A stretch of 61,279 nucleotides of DNA from Mycolicibacter nonchromogenicus (lineage in GTDB: Bacteria > Actinomycetota > Actinomycetes > Mycobacteriales > Mycobacteriaceae), in assembly GCF_002101775.1 (NCBI RefSeq), contig NZ_LQPI01000021.1:1-61279 (forward strand), given 5' to 3'. The position numbers were made by a program, and so were the translations under genes. Under the pieces are notes generated by a model. It was not told the origin of the DNA. It worked only from the letters and a program-made list of their open reading frames with translations, and made no database searches. Below, one piece after another: positions 41,011-51,585 of the stretch. The stretch's first letter is position 1. Each line of letters starts with the position of its first letter.

Positions 41011-41016
41011 TAGGCT
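41011..41016 (+). promoter_or_regulatory. -10 box of a likely leaderless sppA transcript
   Basis: TAGGCT is followed by CGAAATC and ATG 41024, with no Shine-Dalgarno sequence. Confidence 0.45.
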
Positions 41017-41023
41017 CGAAATC

Positions 41024-42793
41024 ATGTTCTCCCTGCTGACCGGCGTGCCCGGCCTGGATGACCTGCGCGGCGTCGCCCGCCGCATCGACACCGCCCGGCA
41101 CCACGGTGTGCCCGACGGCGTCATCCTCGAACTCGACCTGCAGGAACTGCCCCACGAGACCGGGGCCTTCGATCCGCTGGCCCTGATCCGATCCGGCGGG
41201 CGGCCGCCGGTGCTGCGTGATGTGGTGGCCGCCATCCACCGTGCGGCCGAAGATCCACGGGTCGCCGGCCTGATCGCACGCGTGCAGCTGTCGTCGGCGG
41301 CCGCCGGGCCGGTACAGGAGCTGCGGGCGGCGATCGCCGACTTTGCCGCCGTCAAACCAACATTGGCGTGGGCAGAAACCTACCCGGGCACGCTGTCCTA
41401 CTACCTGGCTTCGGCCTTCGGCGAAGTCTGGATGCAGCCGTCCGGGACGGTGGGGCTGATCGGTTTCGCCACCAACGCGACCTTCCTGCGCACTGCGCTG
41501 GGCAAGGCCGGCATCGAGGCGCAGTTCGTGGCCCGGGGTGAATACAAGTCGGCGGCCAACCTGTTCACCCAGGATTCCTACACCGACGCGCACCGCGAGG
41601 CCGACACCGCGCTGGTGCAGAGCCTGCACGCACAGGTGCGCGCCGCCGTCGCCGAATCCCGCAAGCTCGATGCCGATGTCGTCGACGCGCTGGCCGACCG
41701 GGCACCACTGCTGCGCGACGACGCAGTCCAGGCGGGTCTGATCGACCGGATCGGATTCCGCGACGAGGCCTATGACCGGATCGCCGAGCTGGCCGGCGCC
41801 GAGGGCGCCACGGGCGCCGACGACGACGGTGCGCCTCCGCGCCTGTACCTGGGGCGCTATGCCCACGCCACGGCTGAGTCAGGACCCACGCTGCCCGGAC
41901 GCAAGGCCAAACCGGCAATAGCGGTGGTGACGGTGTCCGGGGCAATCGTCAGCGGCTCCGGCGGGCCGCAGTTGTCGCCGCTGGGCAACCGCAACGTCGG
42001 CGGCGACACGATTGCCGCGGCGCTGCGCGAGGCCGCCGCCGATGATGCGGTGGCCGCGATCGTGTTGCGGGTGGACAGTCCCGGTGGTTCGGTCACCGGG
42101 TCTGAAACCATCTGGCGAGCAGTGCAGCAGGCCCGCGCAGCGGGCAAGCCGGTGGTGGCCTCGATGGGGGCGGTCGCGGCGTCCGGCGGTTACTACATCT
42201 CCGCCGGCACCGACACCATTGTGGCCAACCCGGCCACCATCACCGGATCCATCGGGGTGGTGACCGGAAAGCTGGTCGCCCGTGCGCTCAAGGACCGCCT
42301 CGGGGTGGGGACGGACTCGGTGCGCACCGGTGCCAACGCCGACGCCTGGTCGATCAACGCCCCGTTCACCGCCGAGCAGCAAGATCAGGTCGAGACCGAA
42401 GCCGATCTGTTCTACAACGACTTCGTGGCCCGGGTGGCGCAGGGCCGCAACATGTCCACCGATGCGGTGGATGCGGTGGCGCGTGGGCGAGTGTGGACCG
42501 GCGCCGACGCTGCCGAGCGGGGGTTGGTCGATGAGCTGGGCGGGCTGCGCACTGCGGTGCGCCGCGCCAAGGTACTGGCCGGCCTCGACCCGGAAGCTGC
42601 GGTCCGCACCGTTTCCTACCCCGGTTCGTCGTTCTGGGAGTTCGTCCGGCCGCGTCAGTCGTCGCAGCCGGCGGCGGCGCTGTCCGATGCCGTCGGCGCC
42701 CTGCTGGTGCGGTCGGTGACCGGGCTGGTCGACCAGCTCGACCGCTCCGTCAACGGTGCGCAGGTGCTGTGGCTGGGGGAGTCGCGCTGGTGA
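41024..42793 (+). CDS. sppA: Signal peptide peptidase SppA, 67-kDa type (Rv0724-like)
   Basis: 589 residues. Two tandem S49 domains. Lys175 (RGEYKSAANLF) in the first and Ser387 (GAVAASGGYYISA) in the second form the Ser-Lys dyad of the long SppA type, which degrades cleaved signal peptides at the membrane. No clear N-terminal membrane helix is seen, unlike E. coli SppA, so it may be peripheral. It converges with the serine hydrolase gene. Confidence 0.93.
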   Translation: MFSLLTGVPGLDDLRGVARRIDTARHHGVPDGVILELDLQELPHETGAFDPLALIRSGGRPPVLRDVVAAIHRAAEDPRVAGLIARVQLSSAAAGPVQELRAAIADFAAVKPTLAWAETYPGTLSYYLASAFGEVWMQPSGTVGLIGFATNATFLRTALGKAGIEAQFVARGEYKSAANLFTQDSYTDAHREADTALVQSLHAQVRAAVAESRKLDADVVDALADRAPLLRDDAVQAGLIDRIGFRDEAYDRIAELAGAEGATGADDDGAPPRLYLGRYAHATAESGPTLPGRKAKPAIAVVTVSGAIVSGSGGPQLSPLGNRNVGGDTIAAALREAAADDAVAAIVLRVDSPGGSVTGSETIWRAVQQARAAGKPVVASMGAVAASGGYYISAGTDTIVANPATITGSIGVVTGKLVARALKDRLGVGTDSVRTGANADAWSINAPFTAEQQDQVETEADLFYNDFVARVAQGRNMSTDAVDAVARGRVWTGADAAERGLVDELGGLRTAVRRAKVLAGLDPEAAVRTVSYPGSSFWEFVRPRQSSQPAAALSDAVGALLVRSVTGLVDQLDRSVNGAQVLWLGESRW

Positions 42794-42808
42794 CGTGCGG
42801 TTGACCTT

Positions 42809-44041
42809 TCAGGACTGCAGCCGGGCACCCAGCACGTCGCGGAACAAGGCCTGGCGCAGCGCGAGTTCGCGAGGATCGCTGTAGAGGTGAAAGCCCAGGC
42901 GGTTCATCACGTAGGCGTAACCGATTCCGGTGTCGGGGTCGGCGAATCCGAAAGAGCCACCGAAACCCGGCGTGCCATAAGCCCTGTCCGAGGACCCGAA
43001 GGCCGAGCCGAACGCCGGCTTGGACAGCCCCAGTGAGAACACCACCTCGACGCCCAGCACCTTGTCGCGTTCCCCCCGAGATGGCGGTGCCGGCATCGCC
43101 GCAAGCTCGTCGTGCACTCCGGGGCTCAGCGGTAAGGCCGGATCCGCGGTCGCTGCGGCGCCGTAGAGCCGCGCGATCGCCGAAGCAGAACCGATCCCGT
43201 TGGCCGATGGGATCTCCACGGTGCGCACGTCGTCGCGGTCGTAGTCTCCGTCCCAGGGTTTGATGTCGCGTGGCATGGAGCTGGCTCGTCCCAGCAGACC
43301 GAACGGGTTGAACGCCGCCGCCACCAGGGCCGGGGGCATCACATTGAGATGCAGCAGGGTTTCGGCGCGCTTCCACTGGTGCAGCAGTGCCACGTGATCG
43401 CGGGTCACCGAACTCGGCAGGCCGATGTGCAGGTTCAGGCCGAGGGGCCGCGCGATCTCGTCGGCGAAGAACCGGCCCAGGGTTCGACCCGCCGGGTCGG
43501 TACGACGGATCAGTTCGGATTCGTACCAGCCCAACGTGATCGCGTGATACCCGTGTCGGGTGCCGGGGGCCCAGAGCGGCTTCTGGGCGGCGAGCATGGG
43601 CGCCAGCCGATCCGGGACGGCGACGTCGGCCAGCTTGGGTGCGGGCTTCAGCGAGCTCAGGCCGGCCTGATGACCCAGCAGCTGGCGGACCGTGATGTCG
43701 CCTTTGCCGGCCTGGCCGAACTCCGGCCAGTGGGTTGCCACCTTGTCGTCGTACCCGAACAGTCCCCGCGAGACCGCCAGCGCCACGGTCAGGGCCGCCA
43801 CGCCTTTGGTGCTGGAGAAGACGTTGACCATGGTGTCGCGCTGCCAGGGTTCACGGGCGCCACCGTCGCGGTAGCCGCCCCACAGGTCAACCACTTTGAC
43901 TCCGTCGCGGTACACCGAGACCGCGGCGCCCACCTCACGGCCGCGGGCGAAGTTGGCCCGGAACGCATCGGCGACCTTGCCGTAGCCCGCATCGACGTCG
44001 CCGCCGATCAGATCGGGGGGAACGTCGACCTTGAGCGCCAT
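42809..44041 (-). CDS. Beta-lactamase-fold serine hydrolase (esterase/lipase class)
   Basis: 410 residues. SSTKG gives the SxxK nucleophile motif (FSSTKGVAALTVALAV) and GYHAITLGWYESELIRR the Tyr-containing second motif, as in class C beta-lactamases and EstB-type esterases such as mycobacterial LipD/LipE/LipL. KVVDLWGGYRDGG precedes, typical of this esterase branch. No signal peptide, so cytosolic or membrane-peripheral. Substrate unknown. Confidence 0.85.
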   Translation of the reverse strand: MALKVDVPPDLIGGDVDAGYGKVADAFRANFARGREVGAAVSVYRDGVKVVDLWGGYRDGGAREPWQRDTMVNVFSSTKGVAALTVALAVSRGLFGYDDKVATHWPEFGQAGKGDITVRQLLGHQAGLSSLKPAPKLADVAVPDRLAPMLAAQKPLWAPGTRHGYHAITLGWYESELIRRTDPAGRTLGRFFADEIARPLGLNLHIGLPSSVTRDHVALLHQWKRAETLLHLNVMPPALVAAAFNPFGLLGRASSMPRDIKPWDGDYDRDDVRTVEIPSANGIGSASAIARLYGAAATADPALPLSPGVHDELAAMPAPPSRGERDKVLGVEVVFSLGLSKPAFGSAFGSSDRAYGTPGFGGSFGFADPDTGIGYAYVMNRLGFHLYSDPRELALRQALFRDVLGARLQS

Positions 44042-44115
44042 GGGGTGGTTATACCGTCGCTGGTCACCCCGCTATCGCCGAATGGCGATTTCGCCCGAAA
44101 CACCGGTTGCGAGGC

Positions 44116-45024
44116 TCAGGTGCGAATCGCCTCGATGGCAACCGAATTACGCAGCCGGGCCACGATCTCACCGTCGGGGAAGGTGCGGCCGTAGTCGGCG
44201 AACACGGTCTCTCGGCCACGCTCGCGCACCTGCCACCCACGCTCGGTCAGATATTGCCCGACCGGGTTTCGCTCGCCGGAGTACACCAGGGTGGCGATGT
44301 CGAGATCCAGGCCCTGGTCGGCGAAGCGCTGTCCCAGTGACTGGTTCGAGGCGCCCAGCGCCGCCGCGCCGTCGGGGTGGTATTCGGTGGCCACCCGGCT
44401 ACCGGGGGCGCTCAATGCGGTGATGTGGTCGAACAGCCGGTCCTGCGCATCCGGCGGCAGATAGACGAGCAGGCCCTCGGCGCTCCACGCGGTGGGTTTC
44501 GTCTCATCAAAACCGCTGGCGCGCAATGCAGCCGGCCAGTCGTCGCGCAGATCGACGGCCACGGCGCGGCGGACGGCGGTAGGCCGGGCTCCCAAGCCGG
44601 CCAGCGTTGCCGACTTGAACTCGATCACATCCGGCTGGTCGATTTCGAAGACCACACTTCCCGGCGGCCAACCCAGCCGGTAGGCCCGCGAGTCCAGTCC
44701 GGCGGCCAGGATGACCGACTGCCGGACGCCGGCGTCCGCGGCCTGCAGAAAGAAGTCGTCGAAGAACCGGGTGCGTACTGCCATCACGGCGGTCATCGGG
44801 CCGGCCGCGGACTCGGCCTCCGCGGCCACCTCCGGGTCCAGCGTGCCGTCGACCAGCCTGGTGAAGAAGTCGATCCCGACCGCGCGCACCAGGGGCGCCG
44901 CGAAAGGGTCGGAGATGAGCGGATTCGCTTCCGCGGAGGCCAGCGCGCGGGCGGCGGCGACCATGGTGGCGGTGGTGCCCACGCTGGAAGCCAGGTCCCA
45001 GCTGTCGTTCTCGGTGCGTGCCAT
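44116..45024 (-). CDS. SAM-dependent methyltransferase, PF04072 family (Rv0725c-like)
   Basis: 302 residues of the mycobacterium-expanded leucine carboxymethyltransferase-like family. [20 protein letters not shown] is the N-terminal signature, [20 protein letters not shown] the SAM-binding loop, and [20 protein letters not shown] a third block. It lies 5 nt after its tandem paralogue. Real substrates are unknown. Confidence 0.9.
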   Translation of the reverse strand: MARTENDSWDLASSVGTTATMVAAARALASAEANPLISDPFAAPLVRAVGIDFFTRLVDGTLDPEVAAEAESAAGPMTAVMAVRTRFFDDFFLQAADAGVRQSVILAAGLDSRAYRLGWPPGSVVFEIDQPDVIEFKSATLAGLGARPTAVRRAVAVDLRDDWPAALRASGFDETKPTAWSAEGLLVYLPPDAQDRLFDHITALSAPGSRVATEYHPDGAAALGASNQSLGQRFADQGLDLDIATLVYSGERNPVGQYLTERGWQVRERGRETVFADYGRTFPDGEIVARLRNSVAIEAIRT

Positions 45025-45029
45025 GGTGC

Positions 45030-45953
45030 TCAGCCCCGAACCGCGCTGATGTAGGCCAGCTTGCCGAAGCCGGGCTCATCGTCGATATCCAGCGGTGGCA
45101 GCCCGTACTGGGCGAACAGTGCGCTGACGTCGTGACTGTCGACGCGCCAGTCGTGGCCGGCCAGATAGCTGCCGGCTTCGTTGCGGTCCCCGAAATAGAG
45201 CAGCTCGGCCATGTCGATGTCGACCCCGTGGCTGCGCATCCGCTCCGCGGCTTCCCGCATGCGCGCTCGGGCCTGTTCTTCGGTGTCCGCGTCGAGCCCC
45301 GGGTTGCTCTCGGTGGCGAGCCGGCTGCCGGGCGCGCTCAATGCGGTGACGGTGTCGAGCAGCCGGTCCTGTGCGTCCGGGGGCAGGTAGCCCAGCAGTC
45401 CCTCAGCGCTCCAGGCGGTCGGCAGGGCGGGGTCGAAGCCTGCCGCCCGCAGCGCCGCCGGCCAGTTCTCGCGCAGGTCGACCGAGACGGTCCGCCGGTC
45501 GGCGGTGGGCTGTGCACCCTGCTCGCCCAGCACCCGGGTCTTGAACTCGATGACCTCCGGCTGGTCAACCTCATAGACGACGGTGCCCGCCGGCCAGTCC
45601 AGCCGGTAGGCGCGCGAGTCCAGCCCGGAGGCCAGGATGACGACCTGGCGGATGCCTGCGGCGCCCGCCTCGACGAAGAAGTCGTCGAAGAATCGGGTGC
45701 GGGCGGCCATGCTGTCGGCCATCCGGGCCAGGTCCATCGGGGCCTGGTCGCCGAAGTCGTCCGGTCCGATCTCACCGCTGGCCAATTTGGTGAACAGATC
45801 CAGGCCCACGGCGCGCACCAGCGGTTCGGCAAACGGGTCATCGATCAGGTGATGATCTGCTCTGCTGGCGATCGCACGGCCCACGGCCACGCCCGTGGCG
45901 GTGATACCCACGCTGGAGGCCAGGTCCCAGGTGTCGTTGTCGGTACGTGCCAT
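45030..45953 (-). CDS. SAM-dependent methyltransferase, PF04072 family (Rv0726c-like)
   Basis: 307 residues, paralogue of the next gene: [40 protein letters not shown] and [20 protein letters not shown] align block by block. Transcribed first, then the second copy after 5 nt, so the pair is an operon that arose by tandem duplication, as in M. tuberculosis. Confidence 0.9.
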   Translation of the reverse strand: MARTDNDTWDLASSVGITATGVAVGRAIASRADHHLIDDPFAEPLVRAVGLDLFTKLASGEIGPDDFGDQAPMDLARMADSMAARTRFFDDFFVEAGAAGIRQVVILASGLDSRAYRLDWPAGTVVYEVDQPEVIEFKTRVLGEQGAQPTADRRTVSVDLRENWPAALRAAGFDPALPTAWSAEGLLGYLPPDAQDRLLDTVTALSAPGSRLATESNPGLDADTEEQARARMREAAERMRSHGVDIDMAELLYFGDRNEAGSYLAGHDWRVDSHDVSALFAQYGLPPLDIDDEPGFGKLAYISAVRG

Positions 45954-46272
45954 AGGTGCGCACTCCTGTCTGTCTATCTGGCTGCCGGGCGAGCGCCGCC
46001 GGGGAACATAGTTAGTGCATTTAACGAGCCATCGATGACTCTACGCCGCTACGCTGATCGAAGCCTGGCAGTGCCGCCAACGCCCGCCCGGTCCGTGGTG
46101 CGCAGCTGTTACTCTCGTAGACTGCTGACGCGCTTAGGACTCGCGTGGCCTCGTCGTGATCGGCCGGCACGTGGACGCGAAAACGCAGGACTAACCCAGG
46201 ACTAACCGGGGCTGGGACAGAACAGCCCATTGGAACGCCGCGACCGGACCTCGGCTGCGCAGGAGGAGAAGA
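45954..46272. other. Intergenic region with secY promoter signals
   Basis: No gene is convincing in these 319 nt. TAGACT at 46118-46123, identical to the -10 box before rplN, probably starts the secY-adk-map transcript; a good -35 box is not evident. AGGAGGAG at 46261-46268 is the secY ribosome binding site. The methyltransferase promoter should lie in the first 70 nt. Confidence 0.5.
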
Positions 46273-47601
46273 GTGTTCTCGGCTTTCATCTCATCACTGC
46301 GGACTGTCGACCTGAGGCGCAAGATCCTGTTCGCGCTGGGCATCATTGTGGTGTACCGGCTGGGAGCCGCGATCCCGTCGCCCGGCGTCGACTACCAGAA
46401 CGTCCAGCAGTGCATCAAGGAAGTCAGCGGTGGCGACGCCGCGCAGGTGTACTCCCTGATCAACCTGTTCTCCGGCGGCGCACTGCTGCAGCTGACGGTG
46501 TTCGCCATCGGCGTGATGCCCTACATCACCGCCAGCATCATCGTGCAGCTGCTCACCGTGGTGATCCCGCGTTTCGAGGAGCTGCGTAAAGAAGGCCAGT
46601 CCGGCCAGAACAAGATGACGCAGTACACCCGCTACCTGACGGTCGCGCTGGCCGTACTGCAGGCCACCAGCATCGTGGCGCTGGCCGCCAACGGTGGACT
46701 GCTGCAGACCTGCAGCCTGCGCCACGACATCATTTCCGACCACAGCATCTTCACCCTGCTGGTGATCGTGCTGGTGATGACCTCCGGCGCGGTGCTGGTG
46801 ATGTGGCTCGGTGAGCTCATCACCGAGCGCGGCATCGGCAACGGCATGTCGCTGCTGATCTTCGTCGGTATCGCCGCCCGCATCCCGATCGAGGGCAAGA
46901 CCATCCTCGACTCTCGCGGCGGCGTGGTGTTCACCATGGTCTGCCTGGCCGCGCTGGTCATCGTGGTCGGCGTGGTCTTCGTCGAGCAGGGCCAGCGCCG
47001 TATCCCGGTGCAGTACGCCAAGCGCATGGTGGGCCGGCGCATGTACGGCGGCACGTCGACGTATCTGCCCCTGAAGGTCAACCAGGCCGGCGTCATCCCG
47101 GTCATCTTCGCCTCGTCGCTGATCTACATCCCGCAGCTGATCACCCAGTTGGTACGCAGTGGCAGCGGGCCCGGTAACAGCTGGTGGGACAAATTCGTCA
47201 GCACCTACCTGTCCGACCCGTCCAACATGGTCTACATCGCGCTGTACTTCGGCATGATCATCTTCTTCACGTACTTCTACGTGTCGATCACGTTCAATCC
47301 CGACGAGCGGGCCGACGAGATGAAGAAGTTCGGCGGCTTCATTCCGGGCATCCGGCCGGGACGCCCGACCGCGGATTACCTGCGCTATGTGCTCAGCCGG
47401 ATCACGCTGCCCGGCTCCATCTACCTTGGTGTCATCTCGGTATTGCCCAACCTGTTCCTGCAGATGGGCAACTCGGGCACCGTTCAGAACCTGCCGTTCG
47501 GTGGCACCGCGGTTCTGATCATGATCGGCGTCGGTCTGGACACGGTGAAGCAGATCGAGAGCCAGCTCATGCAGCGCAACTACGAAGGGTTCCTCAAGTG
47601 A
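46273..47601 (+). CDS. secY: Protein translocase subunit SecY
   Basis: 442 residues with ten membrane segments. [20 protein letters not shown] begins TM1; the plug and pore residues follow, and [20 protein letters not shown] is the cytosolic loop after TM2. Central channel of the Sec translocon. GTG start at 46273 behind a strong AGGAGGAG. Its stop overlaps adk by 4 nt. Confidence 0.97.
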   Translation: MFSAFISSLRTVDLRRKILFALGIIVVYRLGAAIPSPGVDYQNVQQCIKEVSGGDAAQVYSLINLFSGGALLQLTVFAIGVMPYITASIIVQLLTVVIPRFEELRKEGQSGQNKMTQYTRYLTVALAVLQATSIVALAANGGLLQTCSLRHDIISDHSIFTLLVIVLVMTSGAVLVMWLGELITERGIGNGMSLLIFVGIAARIPIEGKTILDSRGGVVFTMVCLAALVIVVGVVFVEQGQRRIPVQYAKRMVGRRMYGGTSTYLPLKVNQAGVIPVIFASSLIYIPQLITQLVRSGSGPGNSWWDKFVSTYLSDPSNMVYIALYFGMIIFFTYFYVSITFNPDERADEMKKFGGFIPGIRPGRPTADYLRYVLSRITLPGSIYLGVISVLPNLFLQMGNSGTVQNLPFGGTAVLIMIGVGLDTVKQIESQLMQRNYEGFLK

Positions 47602-48149
47602 GAGTCGTACTGCTGGGACCGCCGGGGGCCGGCAAGGGCACCCAGGCCGTGAAGCTGGCGGAAAAGCTGGGCGTCCCGCAGATCTCCACCGGCGATCTGT
47701 TCCGCCACAACATCGCCGAGGGCACCGAGCTGGGCAAGCAGGCCAAGCAGTACCTCGATGCGGGCGACCTGGTGCCGCCGGAGCTGACCAACGCGCTGGT
47801 CGAGGACCGGATCGACCAGCCCGACGCCGCAAACGGGTTCATCCTGGACGGCTACCCCCGCTCGGTGGAGCAGGCCGAGGCGCTGCACACCATGCTGGAG
47901 CGCCGCCAGACCAAACTGGATGCCGTGCTCGAGTTCCGCGTCACCGAGAGCGAGCTGCTCAAGCGGCTCAAGGAACGTGGGCGCGCCGACGACACCGCCG
48001 AAGTCATCCACAACCGCATGACGGTCTACCGCGAGGAGACCACGCCGCTGCTGGACTACTACCAGGACGAGCACGACCTGCACGTCGTGGACGCGCTTGG
48101 CACGCCCGATGAGGTGTTCGCCCGGGCCCTGAACGCCCTGGGACAGTAG
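47598..48149 (+). CDS. adk: Adenylate kinase
   Basis: 183 residues, the short bacterial form without a zinc lid. P-loop GPPGAGKGT at 7-15, [29 protein letters not shown] start overlapping the secY stop (GTGA). It interconverts ATP, ADP and AMP. The stop shares one base with the map start. Confidence 0.97.
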   Translation: MRVVLLGPPGAGKGTQAVKLAEKLGVPQISTGDLFRHNIAEGTELGKQAKQYLDAGDLVPPELTNALVEDRIDQPDAANGFILDGYPRSVEQAEALHTMLERRQTKLDAVLEFRVTESELLKRLKERGRADDTAEVIHNRMTVYREETTPLLDYYQDEHDLHVVDALGTPDEVFARALNALGQ

Positions 48150-48949
48150 TGGTCGGGTGGGCGAAGCGGCGCAAGGCCGTGCCGTCTCGCAGCCCGGGTG
48201 AGCTCGACGCGATGGCTGCGGCGGGCGCCGTCGTCGCCGCAGCGCTGGCCGCGGTCCGTGAAGCTGCGGTCGCTGGAGTCTCCACCCTGCAACTCGACGA
48301 GATCGCCGAATCGGTGATCCGGGACGCGGGCGCCACGCCATCGTTCCTGGGCTACCACGGGTTCCCGGCGTCGATCTGCAGCTCGGTCAACGACCGGGTG
48401 GTGCACGGTATCCCGACGGCGGCCGAGGTGCTGGCCGAGGGTGACCTGGTGTCCATCGACTGCGGGGCGATCCTGGACGGCTGGCACGGTGATGCCGCGG
48501 TCACGTTCGGGATCGGAACCGTGAGCGCCGCCGACCAAGACCTGTCCGCGGCCACCCGGCAGGCGATGGAGGCAGGAATCGCGGCGATGGTGGTGGGCAA
48601 CCGCCTCAGCGACGTGTCGCACGCGATCGAAATGGGCGCCCGCGCCGCCTCGACGCAGTTCAAGCGCTCCTTCGGCATCGTCGCGGGTTACGGCGGTCAC
48701 GGTATCGGCCGCCAGATGCACATGGACCCCTTCCTGCCCAACGAGGGAGCCCCGGGTCGCGGACCGCTGCTGGTGGCGGGCTCGGTGCTGGCCATCGAGC
48801 CGATGCTGACCCTGGGAACCGACCAGACGGTGATCCTCGAAGACGAGTGGACCGTGGTCACCGCCGACGGGTCACGCGCCGCGCACTGGGAGCATAGCGT
48901 CGCGGTGACCGAGGACGGGCCCAGGATTCTGACCAGCCCGGCCGGCTGA
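48149..48949 (+). CDS. mapA: Methionine aminopeptidase type I (MapA)
   Basis: 266 residues. Metal ligands are seen in [18 protein letters not shown] (two Asp), [12 protein letters not shown] (His), AIEPMLT (Glu) and EHSVAVTED (Glu). It removes N-terminal Met from nascent proteins. No N-terminal SH3-binding extension, so it corresponds to MapA rather than MapB. In M. tuberculosis sigL follows; here it does not. Confidence 0.95.
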   Translation: MVGWAKRRKAVPSRSPGELDAMAAAGAVVAAALAAVREAAVAGVSTLQLDEIAESVIRDAGATPSFLGYHGFPASICSSVNDRVVHGIPTAAEVLAEGDLVSIDCGAILDGWHGDAAVTFGIGTVSAADQDLSAATRQAMEAGIAAMVVGNRLSDVSHAIEMGARAASTQFKRSFGIVAGYGGHGIGRQMHMDPFLPNEGAPGRGPLLVAGSVLAIEPMLTLGTDQTVILEDEWTVVTADGSRAAHWEHSVAVTEDGPRILTSPAG

Positions 48950-49009
48950 CCGTAGCGGCCGTCGGCCGACCGGTGGGGGAATGAACCAAACTCCGCGCTG
49001 AACCGTGTC

Positions 49010-50257
49010 ATGAAGGTGCGAGCCTCGAGCGCGCCATCAGCCTTACGCATCCTGGTAGTCGGCGCAGGCGTTGCGGGGCTTTCCCTTGCTCGCGGGCTGC
49101 TGCGGGACGGGCACGACGTCACCGTCTTCGAGCGGCGGCCACAGCTTCAGCCCGGCGGCGGCGCCGTGACGATCTGGTCCAACGGCGCGACGGTGCTGGG
49201 GCAGCTGGGTGTCGACATGGCGGGCGTTGGGCAGTCATTGTCTGAGGTCCAGGTGACGACCTCCACCGGACGGCCACTGGCCACTCTCGACTTGACCGCG
49301 ATGACGCGCGGGCTGGGTGCCCCGGTTCGGATGGTCCCGCGCCGGGTCCTGCTGGAACGTCTGCTGGACGATTTCCCGGTTGAGCGCATCCGGTGCAACG
49401 CCCGCGCGGTGGGCGTGAGCGCAACCCACGGCGCGGCCCGAGTCGACTTCGCTGACGGCAGCTCGGTCAGCGGCGATGTGTTGATCGGTGCGGACGGACT
49501 GCATTCGAGGGTGCGGGAACTCAGCGACTCGCCACCGGCCGAGCCGACCGGCTGGAGCAGCTGGCAGGGGCTGGTCAGTCTCGCCGACGTCGTCGCCGAC
49601 AAGCGGGTGGCGCTGATGATGGTCGGCAGGCACGGAAACCTCGGGCTGTGGCCCGCCGGTGGCTGCGAGCTGCAGTGGTGGTTCGACCTGCCGTGGTCAC
49701 CGGACTTCGTTCGGCCGCCATCCCCGATCGACATGATCCGCCGACAGTTCGCGGGCTGGTCCACTCCGGTCGATCGAGTGCTGGCCGCACTGACCGACGA
49801 CGACCTGGCCGGATCGCCCTACCCGCACTTTCGCCATCGGAGTCCGGGGGCGGGTCGAGGCGTGCTCACGCTGATCGGCGACGCGTCGCACACCATGCCG
49901 CCCACCATGGCGCAGGGGACCAACCAGGCGCTGCTCGACACCATGGTGCTGTGCAAGGTGCTCGGAGATCTCCGGCCGGCACCGTCGCCGGACGACCTGG
50001 CGCGCGCGTTGCGCCGGTACGAGAACACTCGCCGCCGCAAGGTGGCGGCGGTGTCCCGGGTGACAGCGCTGCAGCTGTCCCACAGTGAGCTGGTGTTGCG
50101 ACCGGCGTCATTCATCCCGGACCGCCTGCACACCTGGGGACTGACCATGTTTCTGCGCTGGGTCAGTCATCACCGGATGTCGGCGGAGATCAGCCGCGGG
50201 CTCGGGCCGATCGATGTCAGCCGAACCGCCGGCCAGACAACAGATCACGGTCATTGA
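49010..50257 (+). CDS. FAD-dependent aromatic-type monooxygenase
   Basis: 415 residues of the p-hydroxybenzoate hydroxylase superfamily. GAGVAGLSLA at 18-27 binds FAD; LIGADGLHSRVRE carries the second (DG) motif and LIGDASHTMPPTMAQGTNQA the GD motif. Such enzymes hydroxylate phenolic rings with NAD(P)H and O2. First gene of a four-gene rightward unit with a membrane protein, a methyltransferase and a secreted protein, opposite a type III polyketide synthase operon. Hydroxylation of the polyketide ring is a reasonable hypothesis. Confidence 0.88.
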   Translation: MKVRASSAPSALRILVVGAGVAGLSLARGLLRDGHDVTVFERRPQLQPGGGAVTIWSNGATVLGQLGVDMAGVGQSLSEVQVTTSTGRPLATLDLTAMTRGLGAPVRMVPRRVLLERLLDDFPVERIRCNARAVGVSATHGAARVDFADGSSVSGDVLIGADGLHSRVRELSDSPPAEPTGWSSWQGLVSLADVVADKRVALMMVGRHGNLGLWPAGGCELQWWFDLPWSPDFVRPPSPIDMIRRQFAGWSTPVDRVLAALTDDDLAGSPYPHFRHRSPGAGRGVLTLIGDASHTMPPTMAQGTNQALLDTMVLCKVLGDLRPAPSPDDLARALRRYENTRRRKVAAVSRVTALQLSHSELVLRPASFIPDRLHTWGLTMFLRWVSHHRMSAEISRGLGPIDVSRTAGQTTDHGH

Positions 50258-50270
50258 GGAGGGCGGACAG

Positions 50271-50936
50271 ATGGCACTTCCCGCGCAAGAGGTCGAGGTG
50301 GTGGCCACGCATCCCGTCGCTGCGGCAACGACCGATCCGGTACGGGTGCGCGGCGAATTCGACCACCCTTCGCGCTGGCTCTGGCTGTTCAAGTGGTGTC
50401 TGCTGGCCACCCCGCACTACCCGATCCTGATCGGCCTGTATCTGGCCTACCTGCCGCTGACTTTCGTTGCCGGCGTAGCGATTGCGATCACCGGTCGATA
50501 TCCGCGCCCGATCTTCGACTTCAATGTGGGTGTGCTGCGCTGGTCATGGCGAGTCATGAACTACCGCTTTCCGATGAACAGCACCGACAGATTCCCGCCC
50601 TTCACGCTGGCGTCTCGGCCCGACTATCCGGCCGATCTGCAGGTCGACTATCCCGAACAACTCGACAAGCGGGCGGTACTGGTCAAATGGTGGTTGTTGG
50701 GGCTGCCGCAGATCCTGATGTGTTGGGCTCTGGAGCCTGCGCTGCAGCTGCTGTGCGTGATCACCGCGGTCACGCTGCTGATCACCGGAACGATCCCGGC
50801 CGGCATGTCAGATCTGCTGTTGGGCATCGTTCGGTGGCGCTACCGGGTGGCCGTGTACGTCTCGTTGATGCGTGACGAGTATCCGCCGTTTCGGCTGGAC
50901 CAGGGTGAGCTGTGGGTGACCGATGGCGCGCCGTAA
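50271..50936 (+). CDS. DUF4389 membrane protein
   Basis: 221 residues with two DUF4389-like repeats: LFKWCLLATPHYPILIGLYL ... RYPRPIFDFNVGVLRWSWRV, then VKWWLLGLPQILMCWALEPA ... MSDLLLGIVRWRYRVAVYVS. Each has two hydrophobic helices and a conserved RYP/W-R block followed by a YPPF segment. ATG 50271 is chosen because GAGGAGGG lies just upstream and earlier frames overlap the monooxygenase. The last 14 nt overlap the methyltransferase gene. Function unknown. Confidence 0.82.
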   Translation: MALPAQEVEVVATHPVAAATTDPVRVRGEFDHPSRWLWLFKWCLLATPHYPILIGLYLAYLPLTFVAGVAIAITGRYPRPIFDFNVGVLRWSWRVMNYRFPMNSTDRFPPFTLASRPDYPADLQVDYPEQLDKRAVLVKWWLLGLPQILMCWALEPALQLLCVITAVTLLITGTIPAGMSDLLLGIVRWRYRVAVYVSLMRDEYPPFRLDQGELWVTDGAP

Positions 50937-51585
50937 TCCACTGTTCCCGTACGTGTATCGCCTCGGAATGCCGTTCTTCGACCGACTGTTCTACCGGCGG
51001 TACCGGCGGGCAGCCATGAGCCACGCCATGGGCCGGCTGCTGATGATCGGCCTCGGACCCGGAGCGGACCTGATGTTCGTGCCCGCAGCGGTGACGTCGG
51101 TCGCGGCCGTCGAGCCGGAGCCGGCGATGCGCAGAATGGCGGCCGCCACCGCCCGTCGCCACCGCGTCACGGTGGAGATCGTCGACGGAGTAGGCGAATC
51201 GATTCCCTTCCCGGACAACAGTTTCGATTCGGTACATGTAGGGCTCGTGTTGTGCTCGGTCGACGACGTCGATGCCACGCTCGCCGAGATCCACCGAGTG
51301 CTGGCGCCAGGGGGTCGGCTGGTGGTTCTCGAGCATGTCCGCGGTGACGGCGCCATGGGCCGATTCCAGGACCTGATCGCGAAACCGTGGGCATGGCTGG
51401 CATCCGGCTGCCGGCCGAACCGCCGGACATTGGATGCCATTGCCGCCGCAGGGTTCGACACAACCATGCTGTCCAGCATTCGCCGTACGCCAGTACCGCC
51501 GCCGTGCACACCGCAGCTGCAGGGGTTTGCCACCGTGCGCCATGACCGCGGGCTGAACAACCTCGAAAGATTGGAGTTGCCATGA
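50923..51585 (+). CDS. Class I SAM-dependent methyltransferase (Methyltransf_11 type)
   Basis: 220 residues. LLMIGLGPGADLMFVP is motif I, AVEPEPAMRRMA the acidic ribose-binding end of strand 2, GESIPFPDNSFDSVHVGLVL motif II/III, and VLAPGGRLVVLEHV motif IV, as in UbiE/COQ5-like and small-molecule C- or O-methyltransferases. It overlaps the DUF4389 gene and is coupled (ATGA) to the secreted protein gene. In this setting it could methylate a polyketide or quinone ring. Confidence 0.88.
   Translation: MARRNPLFPYVYRLGMPFFDRLFYRRYRRAAMSHAMGRLLMIGLGPGADLMFVPAAVTSVAAVEPEPAMRRMAAATARRHRVTVEIVDGVGESIPFPDNSFDSVHVGLVLCSVDDVDATLAEIHRVLAPGGRLVVLEHVRGDGAMGRFQDLIAKPWAWLASGCRPNRRTLDAIAAAGFDTTMLSSIRRTPVPPPCTPQLQGFATVRHDRGLNNLERLELP

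Noticed and set aside
46021..46230. A 69-codon minus-strand ORF in the spacer before secY
   Set aside because: It overlaps the likely secY promoter, has no ribosome binding site and no protein-like pattern.
48981..49001. Six-codon ORF (MNQTPR) before the FAD monooxygenase
   Set aside because: Its GGGGG sequence is too close to the ATG to be a normal ribosome binding site and it does not overlap the next start; chance is likely.
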